A program made the position numbers and the translations under genes. Below are positions 1 to 5,507 of a DNA stretch of 10,701 bases, in pieces. The DNA is taken from contig SLAK01000209.1 in NCBI GenBank assembly GCA_007126855.1, positions 1 to 10,701 on the forward strand. The letters run 5' to 3'. Under the pieces are notes generated by a model. It was not told where the DNA came from and ran no database searches. It saw nothing but the letters and a program-made list of their open reading frames with translations. Origin of the DNA: Dehalococcoidia bacterium (lineage in GTDB: Bacteria; Chloroflexota; Dehalococcoidia; Tepidiformales; Tepidiformaceae). Positions within the stretch are counted from its first letter, which is position 1, and each line of letters opens with the position of its first letter.

Positions 1-790
1 AGGGCTGCACCGTCCGCCGCCGGGCAGATGGCTGGCGCGCCTGGAGCCGCTCCTGCACACGCCGGAAGTCCTGCGCGCTGATGAGCGCGGGGTGGCTGTC
101 CGGCACCTTCACGCCGAAGCGGGAATAGGTGCCCAGATAGGTGCGGTTGCGAAGGATGTCGCGAATCGAAACCATGCTCCAGCGGCCACCGCTGCGGGTG
201 GTGATGCCTTCTTCGTTCAGCCGGCCTGCTATGAGCCGGATACCCATGTTCTCGGTGAGATAGAGGCGGTAAATATAGCGGACGACCACGGCCTCTTCCG
301 GCACGATTTCCAGCCGCCGCCGCGGGCCAACGCGGTAGCCATAGGGCGGGCGCCCGAGTGCTTCGCCGCGTACGGCCCGGCGCCGCATTGCCGAGCGCAC
401 ACGCTCCGAAACGGGCGTGCCTTCGCCCCGCTCAGCCCACCGCTCAACGATGGTGCGGGCGGCGTCCTCTTCATCGGAGGCTGAATAGACCTGCACGCCG
501 GTCTCTTCGATGGTGAGCAGCTTCATGGCCGCGTGCCCCAGGTCTGTTCCCAGCACGCCCACGCAATCGACGACCACGATCGTGAAGCCGCGGCTCCCGC
601 GCCGCAGGTAACTGAGCATCTGCTGGAAGCCGGATTCTTCCGGTTCCTGGCCTTCGGTATCGACGAAGGTGGCGGCAACTTCGTAGCCATGGCGGGCGCA
701 GAAGTCGAGGAAGGTGCGGTTTTGCTCTCCAATGGACCGCACCTGCCCGTCTTTCCGTGCTCCTTCGACGAAATAGCCGATCGCGTGCAC
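1..790 (-). CDS. Large serine recombinase-like protein, catalytic residues lost (partial, 3' end outside window)
   Basis: 263 residues are visible before the window edge. Residues 3-105 follow the resolvase/invertase N-terminal fold (opening AIGYFVEG, then SIGEQ, a strand ending in VDTE, IVVVD, then GTDLGHA). Residues 126-150 are the linking helix. Residues 146-250 match the Recombinase DNA-binding domain of large serine recombinases, with GRPPYGYR, an IYRLY helix, LNEEGITTRSGG and ILRNRTYLGTY. The catalytic set known from gamma-delta resolvase seems absent: the YxRxS position reads YFVEG, so Arg8 and Ser10 are Val and Gly. The DRxxR position reads GVLGT, so both arginines are Val and Thr. 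The Arg before the third helix is Glu or Ser. The start chosen is GTG at 790, with GGGGTAGG just upstream, 4 nt after the stop of the preceding gene. No transposase or att site is seen near it. Strand exchange is unlikely; a DNA-binding role is inferred. The zinc ribbon expected further on lies outside the window. Confidence 0.8.
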   Translation of the reverse strand, partial: MHAIGYFVEGARKDGQVRSIGEQNRTFLDFCARHGYEVAATFVDTEGQEPEESGFQQMLSYLRRGSRGFTIVVVDCVGVLGTDLGHAAMKLLTIEETGVQVYSASDEEDAARTIVERWAERGEGTPVSERVRSAMRRRAVRGEALGRPPYGYRVGPRRRLEIVPEEAVVVRYIYRLYLTENMGIRLIAGRLNEEGITTRSGGRWSMVSIRDILRNRTYLGTYSRFGVKVPDSHPALISAQDFRRVQERLQARQPSARRRTVQP

Positions 791-794
791 AGGC

Positions 795-1496
795 CTACCC
801 CGGGGCGAGAATCTTTTCGCAGTTAGGGCACTGGGCCACCGCGTCGCGCAGCAACACCTGCTTCCGCAGCGCATCGGGGATGGCGACCCGGCAAGCGCCA
901 CAGGCCTGGCCCTGGAGCCGTGCAACGGCAGCGCCGCCCTTGCGCTTGCGCAGGTCTTCGTAGATCTGCAGCGGCCGCGGCTGAACCTGGCTGGCCTGCT
1001 CGGCGCGGCGTTCCCGGGCCGCGGCCAGGGAATCTTCGTAGCGGCGCAGTTCGGTGCGAAGCTCCCTGTGCGCTGCTTCGCGCGCCTGTTCAGCCTCCTG
1101 CACTGCCTCTTGCGCTGCGGTGCGCCGGCTTTCCAGCTTTTCCAGCCGGTCCATGATCTCTAGCAGCTCGTCTTCAAGCTGGCTGCGCTTCTTCTTCAGC
1201 GAGTCCACTTCTTGCTGGATGGACATCAGCTCCTTAGAGCTCGTCACCGAGCCGCTGAAGAGCCGCTTCTCCTCGGGTTCGATGCGTGCGGTCAGGTCTG
1301 CGATCTCCCCATCGAGCCGCCGCTGCGTCCGCTCGTGCTGCGCGATGCGTTCTTCCACGTGCTGGAGCTGGCGCCGCGCATTGTCGAGCTGTTCACTGCG
1401 GGCGAGGCGGTCCTGGATCGAGGCGATCCCGGCCTGCAGCGTTGCGAGCTGGTCATCGATTTCCTGGAGGCTGGCGATCTCGAAAACGACACTCAT
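795..1496 (-). CDS. CdsZ/COG1579-type coiled-coil protein with C-terminal C4 zinc ribbon
   Basis: A 233-residue protein. Residues 5-170 are almost entirely heptad-rich, charged helix, the long antiparallel coiled-coil hairpin of the COG1579 family, with the turn segment around LFSGSVTSSKEL. The C-terminus is a zinc ribbon with Cys199, Cys202 (CGAC), Cys223 and Cys226 (CPNC). Family members are cytosolic; the Chlamydia homologue CT398/CdsZ binds sigma54 and secretion components, but in free-living bacteria the role is not settled, and nucleic-acid or ribosome-associated functions have been proposed. The ATG at 1496 is preferred. An in-frame GTG at 1538 would add 14 residues that look like untranslated leader (VPASRLSARVSLF) and are not typical of the family. 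The Shine-Dalgarno before the ATG is weak. It is the first gene of a minus-strand pair with the recombinase-like gene and is transcribed divergently from the yceD-rpmF-fab cluster. Confidence 0.85.
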   Translation of the reverse strand: MSVVFEIASLQEIDDQLATLQAGIASIQDRLARSEQLDNARRQLQHVEERIAQHERTQRRLDGEIADLTARIEPEEKRLFSGSVTSSKELMSIQQEVDSLKKKRSQLEDELLEIMDRLEKLESRRTAAQEAVQEAEQAREAAHRELRTELRRYEDSLAAARERRAEQASQVQPRPLQIYEDLRKRKGGAAVARLQGQACGACRVAIPDALRKQVLLRDAVAQCPNCEKILAPG

Positions 1497-1638
1497 GAAA
1501 AGGCTAACCCTAGCGCTAAGCCTAGACGCCGGGACCACCGCCGGTAAACGGTGCGGGCCGCAAGGCAGGGGGAATTTGCAGGAATGTTACGTTTGTGGCG
1601 CGCTTATGGTGGGCGGGCCTTCGCCGCGGAACCCTGTC

Positions 1639-1644
1639 TATACT
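1639..1644 (+). promoter_or_regulatory. Candidate -10 element of the yceD-rpmF-fab operon
   Basis: TATACT matches the sigma70-type -10 consensus at five of six positions and lies 33 nt before the yceD ATG, leaving room for a leader of about 25 nt. No good -35 hexamer is found at 16-18 bp spacing (the segment there reads GGCCTT or close to it), so recognition would have to depend on other contacts. It is the best promoter candidate in the divergent region for this strand. Confidence 0.4.
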
Positions 1645-1665
1645 GAGATCAGGGTCTCGCACGAA

Positions 1666-1670
1666 GGAGG
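1666..1670 (+). promoter_or_regulatory. Shine-Dalgarno deciding the yceD start
   Basis: GAAGGAGG ends at 1670, six bases before the ATG at 1677. The competing in-frame TTG at 1671 directly abuts the motif and would be too close to use it, so the ATG is the start. Confidence 0.75.
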
Positions 1671-1676
1671 TTGAGC

Positions 1677-2168
1677 ATGTTGTTTCATGTGAGCCGGCTC
1701 CTTCAGGAACCGGTGGGGACGAAGCGGTGGTATGAGTTGCAGGCTGAACCTCCCGTGCACGGTGGCAAAGCCACCCTGACGCGCACGCCGACCGGCGTGC
1801 TGGTGGAAGCGCAGGTCGATGTGGTGCTGGAAGCGGAATGCAGCCGCTGCCTGACCGCGTTCGGATACCCGCGGCGCGTGAACATCGAAGAGGTGTTCTA
1901 TCAGCAGGTGGATGTGCACACGGGTACACCGATAGAAACAGAGGCAGACACAGATAACTTCTTCATTGACCGCAAGCACACGATCGACATTAGCGAAGCG
2001 GTACGTCAGTATGAGGTGATGGCCGCAGAGATGCAGCCGCTGTGCCGGCTTGACTGTCCCGGCATTTGTGCGCAGTGTGGCCGTGATCTGACAGAAAGCG
2101 CGTGTGCGTGTACGGGACCGCCCATCGACCCACGGTGGCAGGCCCTGGAAGCGCTAAAGCACCGGTAG
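1677..2168 (+). CDS. yceD: YceD/DUF177 family protein (23S rRNA accumulation factor family)
   Basis: A 163-residue protein of the DUF177/YceD family. The family's gene is very often directly upstream of rpmF, as here, and in plants and E. coli it is linked to 23S rRNA accumulation or processing. The N-terminal beta-rich part carries the CSRC pair (Cys55, Cys58) that starts the DUF177 core. The C-terminal tail carries the characteristic cluster PLCRLDCPGICAQCG, then CAC (Cys123, 127, 131, 134, 143, 145), followed by DPRWQAL, the family's closing motif. The cysteines suggest metal binding. The strong Shine-Dalgarno and a -10-like element place it as first gene of the operon. The stop is 31 nt before rpmF. 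Family assignment is firm; the molecular role is known only by homology. Confidence 0.9.
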   Translation: MLFHVSRLLQEPVGTKRWYELQAEPPVHGGKATLTRTPTGVLVEAQVDVVLEAECSRCLTAFGYPRRVNIEEVFYQQVDVHTGTPIETEADTDNFFIDRKHTIDISEAVRQYEVMAAEMQPLCRLDCPGICAQCGRDLTESACACTGPPIDPRWQALEALKHR

Positions 2169-2199
2169 GTCATGAGCAAAGACGTGAAGGAGCCTCGAT

Positions 2200-2397
2200 A
2201 TGCCACCGCTACCCAAGCGGAAGTATCCGAAATCCCGCCAGGGAAAGCGTCGCAGCCACATCGCGGCGAAGCTTCCCCATGTGGTGGAGTGTCCACAATG
2301 TCACAGTCCACGACTGGCCCACACGGCGTGCAGCATATGCGGGACGTACCGGGGACGCGAGGCCATCGCGATCCCGTCGCCCGACCTGGAAGAGTAA
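2200..2397 (+). CDS. rpmF: Large ribosomal subunit protein bL32 (zinc-binding form)
   Basis: 65 residues: the basic N-terminus MPPLPKRKYPKSRQGKRRSH is the L32 signature (usually MAVPKRK...), followed by a zinc ribbon with Cys31, Cys34 (CPQC) and Cys44, Cys47 (CSIC). All four cysteines are kept, so this is the C+ zinc form rather than the zinc-independent paralogue used under zinc starvation. The length is normal for the family. AAGGAG at 2187-2192 is seven bases before the ATG. The protein sits in the 50S subunit near the peptidyl-transferase side. The position between yceD and fatty-acid genes is the arrangement seen in many bacteria. The out-of-frame upstream extension of fabD may overlap its 3' end. 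Confidence 0.95.
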   Translation: MPPLPKRKYPKSRQGKRRSHIAAKLPHVVECPQCHSPRLAHTACSICGTYRGREAIAIPSPDLEE

Positions 2398-2456
2398 GCG
2401 CACCGGACTCCGCGACGTCTTTCCTCACCTATCGCGAACCGGCCCGGCAGGAGCGC

Positions 2457-3365
2457 GTGTTTGTGTTCCCCGGCCAGGGCGCCCAGTTTGTGGGCATGGG
2501 CAAAGACCTCTACGAGCAGTTTCCTGCTGCCCGCGAAGTCTATGACCGCGCCGATGAGATCCTGGGCTTCGGCCTCAGCAAGCTCTGCTTTGAAGGCCCG
2601 GAAGAAGAACTCCAGCAAACCAGGAACACCCAGCCCGCCATCGCCGTGACAAGCCTGGCGCTGCTCAGAGTCGCCATCGAGGAGTCCCCGACGCTCGCCG
2701 AACAGCCCGGATACGTGGCCGGGCATTCCCTCGGCGAATATTCCGCGCTCGTCGCCGCCGGCTCCATGCCCTTCGACGACGCGATCCGGCTGCTCCGCAC
2801 ACGGGGCGAGCTGATGCAATCCGCGGGCGAGAAGAACCCGGGCACGCTTGCGGCGGTCCTGGGTCTCGATGTCGTCGACTGCGAGGAGATCTGCCGTGAG
2901 TCCGGCGCCGAGCTCTGCAACATCAATGCGCCGGGCCAGCTCGTGATTGGCGGGACGAAGGAATCTGTCGTCCGCGCGCTCGACTACGCGAAGGCGCGTG
3001 GCGCGGCCAAGGTCATCCCGCTGAGCGTGAGCGGCGCGTTCCACTCCTCGCTCATGAAGCCCGCCGGCGAAGGCATGGTGCGGCCCGTGGCGACGGCGGC
3101 TATTCGCGACCCGCTCATCCCGGTTGTCGCCAACTGCAATGCCACGCCCATATCAGACGAAACCAGCGTCCGGCATGAGCTTGTCGACCAGGTCTGCAAG
3201 CCCGTGCAGTGGAGCCAGACCGTCGAGTTCCTGGGCAAGGCCGGGGCGACCACGTTCATCGAATTCGGCCCCGGGCGCGTGCTCACCGGCATCATCAAGC
3301 GGATGCTGCGGAAGTCGACCTGCATCAACGTGAACAGCGCAGAGTCGGTCCGGGTGGAGCTGTAG
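2457..3365 (+). CDS. fabD: Malonyl-CoA:acyl carrier protein transacylase
   Basis: Transfers malonyl from CoA to the ACP phosphopantetheine arm, supplying fatty-acid elongation in the cytosol. From the GTG at 2457 it is 302 residues, close to the usual 305-315. Motifs: FPGQGAQ (residues 4-10, oxyanion region), nucleophile Ser91 in GHSLGEY, Arg116 in RTRGELM binding the malonyl carboxylate, catalytic His196 in SGAFHSSLM, and the C-terminal EFGPGRVLTG. The start is uncertain. GTG 2457 has AGGAG only three bases upstream and trims the first beta strand, whereas the reading frame stays open and coding-like upstream without any standard start until ATGs inside rpmF (2337, or 2298 with GGAG eight bases before it). 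The stop is six bases before fabG. Function is firm; only the N-terminus is in doubt. Confidence 0.93.
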   Translation: MFVFPGQGAQFVGMGKDLYEQFPAAREVYDRADEILGFGLSKLCFEGPEEELQQTRNTQPAIAVTSLALLRVAIEESPTLAEQPGYVAGHSLGEYSALVAAGSMPFDDAIRLLRTRGELMQSAGEKNPGTLAAVLGLDVVDCEEICRESGAELCNINAPGQLVIGGTKESVVRALDYAKARGAAKVIPLSVSGAFHSSLMKPAGEGMVRPVATAAIRDPLIPVVANCNATPISDETSVRHELVDQVCKPVQWSQTVEFLGKAGATTFIEFGPGRVLTGIIKRMLRKSTCINVNSAESVRVEL

Positions 3366-3371
3366 ACGGCC

Positions 3372-4121
3372 ATGACACAGCTTGCGGGCCGCAAGGCGCT
3401 GGTCACGGGAGGATCGCGGGGAATCGGGCGGGAAATCTGCCGTGCGCTCGCCGCGCAGGGCGCATCCGTGGCGGTCAACTACCGCACCTCCCCCGAGGGC
3501 GCCGAGGACGTTGTGAAAGACATCACCTCGGCCGACGGCGAAGCCTTCGCCGTGGAGGCCGATGTCGCCGACCCTGACGCGGCACAGGCGCTCGTGAAAA
3601 CCGCCGCCGAGCGCCTCGGCGGGCTCGACATCCTGGTGAACAACGCCGGCATCACCCGCGACGGCCTGTTGATGCGCATGTCGACCGATGACTGGGACGC
3701 CGTGCACCAGACCAATCTGCGCGGCACCTTCCTGGTGACCAAGGCGGCGGCGCGCCACCTGCTGCGTTCCGAGCAGGGCCGCGTGGTAAATATCACCAGC
3801 GTCGTCGGCGTCATGGGCAACGCGGGCCAGGCAAACTACGCGGCCGCGAAGGCCGGCATCATCGGCTTCACCAAGGCCGTGGCGCGCGAGCTGGCATCGC
3901 GCAAGGTGACCGTGAACGCGGTGGCGCCCGGCTTCATAACGACAGACATCACGGCGGACCTTTCGGAAGCGCAGGTCGAAGGCGTACTGGCGCAGATCCC
4001 GCTCGCGCGCCTGGCGGGCCCGGAGGAAGTGGCGCCGGTGGTGGCATTCCTGTGCGGGCCGGGCGCCGGCTATATCACCGGGCAGACCATCCACGTGGAT
4101 GGTGGGCTGGTCATGGTGTGA
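3372..4121 (+). CDS. fabG: 3-oxoacyl-[acyl carrier protein] reductase
   Basis: NADPH-dependent reduction of beta-ketoacyl-ACP, the first reductive step of the elongation cycle. At 249 residues it has the standard length and all landmarks of a classical short-chain dehydrogenase: the TGGSRGIG dinucleotide loop at 12-19, NNAG at 90-93, and the catalytic tetrad Asn115, Ser143, Tyr156 and Lys160 (YAAAK). PGFITTDIT and the C-terminal GYITGQTIHVDGG are typical of FabG rather than other short-chain dehydrogenases. Context between fabD and acpP supports the assignment. The Shine-Dalgarno is poor, and the six-base gap from fabD suggests coupling. Its stop overlaps the nusB start as GTGA. Confidence 0.95.
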   Translation: MTQLAGRKALVTGGSRGIGREICRALAAQGASVAVNYRTSPEGAEDVVKDITSADGEAFAVEADVADPDAAQALVKTAAERLGGLDILVNNAGITRDGLLMRMSTDDWDAVHQTNLRGTFLVTKAAARHLLRSEQGRVVNITSVVGVMGNAGQANYAAAKAGIIGFTKAVARELASRKVTVNAVAPGFITTDITADLSEAQVEGVLAQIPLARLAGPEEVAPVVAFLCGPGAGYITGQTIHVDGGLVMV

Positions 4122-4615
4122 AAGAGAACGTCTTACGGCGCGTGCGCCATGTGGTGCTCGAGTCACTCTACGAAGGCGAGACGTCGACTCACGACCCCGA
4201 GGTCACTTTCCAACGCCGCATCCGGGAGCTCTCAGAAGAAGATGAAGAAGTGGGCGAACATGGGCCGAAAAGCTTTGGGCTGGGTATGCTACGCGGGGTG
4301 CTCGGCCGGCAACGGGAGCTCGATGCGATGATCCAGCAAGCCGCACCACGCTTTCCGCTGGAAAGCATGGCGGTCGTTGACCGCAATATTCTGAGGCTTG
4401 CACTATGGGAGCTCGTTACCCATACTTCGGCGCCGACTGGCGCTGTGGTTAACGAAGCAGTGGAGCTTGCGCGACGCTATGGTGGCGAACGCACTCCGGG
4501 CTTCGTCAACGGAGTGCTACGGACCTTAGCGGAGAAGGTTCGCGGAGCTGGCGCAGCCAGCAACGTGCCGGACCCGCAGGAACATCCGAATCAAAACAAT
4601 CAGGAGAGCAGCTAA
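4118..4615 (+). CDS. nusB: Transcription antitermination factor NusB
   Basis: 165 residues from the GTG at 4118, which shares four bases (GTGA) with the fabG stop. NusB with NusE/S10 binds boxA RNA and promotes rRNA antitermination and maturation. Visible family features: the N-terminal helix LRRVRHVVLESLYEGE, the central PLESMAVVDRNILRLALWEL segment, TGAVVNEAVELARRYG and the C-terminal FVNGVLRTLAE. The last 20 or so residues (after KVRGAG) are a polar Asn/Gln/Glu-rich tail beyond the fold. The open frame continues upstream into fabG, but that extension (RRLYHRADHP) is an out-of-frame reading of the FabG C-terminus. Placement between fabG and acpP, rather than with ribH or dxs, is unusual. 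Confidence 0.92.
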   Translation: MKENVLRRVRHVVLESLYEGETSTHDPEVTFQRRIRELSEEDEEVGEHGPKSFGLGMLRGVLGRQRELDAMIQQAAPRFPLESMAVVDRNILRLALWELVTHTSAPTGAVVNEAVELARRYGGERTPGFVNGVLRTLAEKVRGAGAASNVPDPQEHPNQNNQESS

Positions 4616-4873
4616 GTGGCCACAGTTTTTGAACGTGTCCGCGCCATCGTAGTGGAACAGCTTGGCGTCGACGAAGAGGACGTAACCCCGGAGGCATCAT
4701 TTGTCGACGATCTGAATGCGGACTCGCTGGATCTGGTAGAGTTGATTATGTCTATCGAGGAAGAGTTCACCGGTGACGCGGAACTCGAAATTTCCGACGA
4801 GGACGCCGAAAAGATCACGACGGTGCGAGACGCCGTAGACTATTTGAAGGAGCATGGCGTCGAAGACAAGTAA
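4616..4873 (+). CDS. acpP: Acyl carrier protein
   Basis: 85 residues; carries growing acyl chains on phosphopantetheine attached to Ser37 in the motif LNADSLDLVEL. The acidic composition, the EQLGV helix I end, ASFVDDL and the closing AEKITTVRDAVDYL are canonical. The start is GTG at 4616, immediately after the nusB TAA; GGAG at 4603-4606 lies nine bases upstream. No in-frame ATG would keep the MATVFERV opening. Compared with E. coli AcpP, the segment between helix II and helix III (EEEF to EKI) is four residues longer and reads TGDAELEISDED, placing extra acidic residues next to the helix that docks onto partner enzymes. FabD and FabG upstream act on it directly. Confidence 0.95.
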   Translation: MATVFERVRAIVVEQLGVDEEDVTPEASFVDDLNADSLDLVELIMSIEEEFTGDAELEISDEDAEKITTVRDAVDYLKEHGVEDK

Positions 4874-4883
4874 GACGCCATAA

Positions 4884-4914
4884 CCCGGGCTCCTGCAACC
4901 GGGCGCTGACCCGG
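4884..4914 (+). other. Alternative GC-rich hairpins between acpP and tatB
   Basis: Three copies of a CCGGG/CCCGG-type motif lie in the 52-base gap. CCCGG at 4884-4888 can pair with CCGGG at 4899-4903 (5-bp stem, 10-base loop). The same CCGGG can instead pair with CCCGG at 4910-4914 (5-bp stem, 6-base loop). The second stem overlaps the beginning of the GGGGGAGG ribosome binding site of tatB (4913-4920). No U-run follows, so this is not a classical intrinsic terminator. A role in setting tatB translation or protecting the acpP 3' end is only inference. Confidence 0.35.
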
Positions 4915-4925
4915 GGGAGGCGAGG

Positions 4926-5498
4926 GTGGAATTCCTCGGCGTTGGCTACCAGGAGATTTTGGTCATCCTGGTGTTGATGCTCATCGTGCTGGGGCCAGAA
5001 CGGTTACCCGAAATGGCTTTCCAGATCGGCAAGGGCGTGCGCAAAATGCAGCGCTACGCCCGCGCCGTGCGTGATGAATTCAGCGAGGAATTCCAGTACC
5101 TCGAAGAACAGTACAACACCGTCCGCGGCGACATCGACGAAGCCCGGCACGACCTGGAACGCGAGCAGCGCGAGCTCGACCGCGACGTCCGCGAGGTGGA
5201 TCGCGAGCTGCAGCAGGCATCGCGAGAGGTCGACCAGTCGGTATCCGGCGAGACCAGGAAGGACAGCCGGGGCAACGTGGTGCCCATCTCGGCCGCGGCG
5301 TCACAACAACAGCAGAAGCGGCCCGTGCGGCCCGGCGAGAAGCCATCGCGGCCCTCACCCGCCGAACGCAAAGCAGCTGCGGCCAAAGGCAAGAGCAGCG
5401 CAGCGACCGCCACTCGATCGCCCGCGAAGCGCGACAACAAACCCAGCACAGACGGCGAGGGCAAGGACAAGGACTCCGGACCTCCGCTTGTCTTCTAG
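4926..5498 (+). CDS. tatB: Sec-independent (twin-arginine) translocase TatA/TatB family protein
   Basis: 190 residues from GTG 4926, preceded by the strong GGGGGAGG site five bases upstream. The architecture is that of TatB: a short periplasmic start, one membrane helix (about residues 8-22), the hinge GPERLPE (23-29), an amphipathic helix (30-48), then a long charged coiled coil (about 50-105) rich in Arg/Glu/Asp. The GPERLP hinge and long cytosolic part favour TatB over TatA, which usually has an FGPKKLP-like hinge and is under 100 residues. From residue 110 on the tail is low-complexity, with QQQQ, Pro/Arg and Ala/Lys/Ser-rich stretches. Together with TatC it would form the receptor for folded proteins with RR signal peptides. 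No separate tatA lies in the window, so dual TatA/TatB function is possible. Confidence 0.85.
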   Translation: MEFLGVGYQEILVILVLMLIVLGPERLPEMAFQIGKGVRKMQRYARAVRDEFSEEFQYLEEQYNTVRGDIDEARHDLEREQRELDRDVREVDRELQQASREVDQSVSGETRKDSRGNVVPISAAASQQQQKRPVRPGEKPSRPSPAERKAAAAKGKSSAATATRSPAKRDNKPSTDGEGKDKDSGPPLVF

Positions 5499-5507
5499 CA
5501 GGCAGGC

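Larger units (their letters stand above)
1497..1676. other. Divergent intergenic region
   Basis: A 180-bp spacer between two divergently transcribed gene groups, so it should hold promoters for both. On the plus strand I can point to one -10-like hexamer (TATACT at 1639) and a strong Shine-Dalgarno. On the minus strand no convincing -10/-35 pair stands out. The 8-bp palindrome TAGCGCTA at 1511-1518 lies 15 nt upstream of the minus-strand ATG. No RNA gene, riboswitch-like fold or conserved small gene is recognisable. Confidence 0.7.

Noticed and set aside
1..790. An integrated mobile element at the left edge
   Set aside because: Only a recombinase-like gene is present, with its active site lost. 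No att repeats, transposase, cargo genes or composition shift are seen, and it is coupled to a conserved chromosomal gene. The part beyond the window could change this view.
1584..1646. A 20-codon open frame in the divergent region that could be a leader peptide
   Set aside because: GGA is too close to the ATG and AGGGGG too far. The frame lies upstream of and across the candidate -10 element, and no attenuator structure follows.
2370..2460. Programmed frameshift fusing rpmF to fabD
   Set aside because: There is no slippery heptamer before the rpmF stop and no convincing downstream structure. L32 and FabD act as separate proteins; a simple gene overlap or a GTG start explains the layout.
3153..4166. 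A 337-codon minus-strand open frame opposite fabD and fabG
   Set aside because: It spans two well-recognised plus-strand genes and their junction, with composition biased to Arg/His/Ala/Gly as expected from a GC-rich shadow; there is no recognisable motif.
4874..4925. Intrinsic terminator after acpP
   Set aside because: GC-rich stems are possible but no run of T follows and the next ribosome binding site overlaps the structure.
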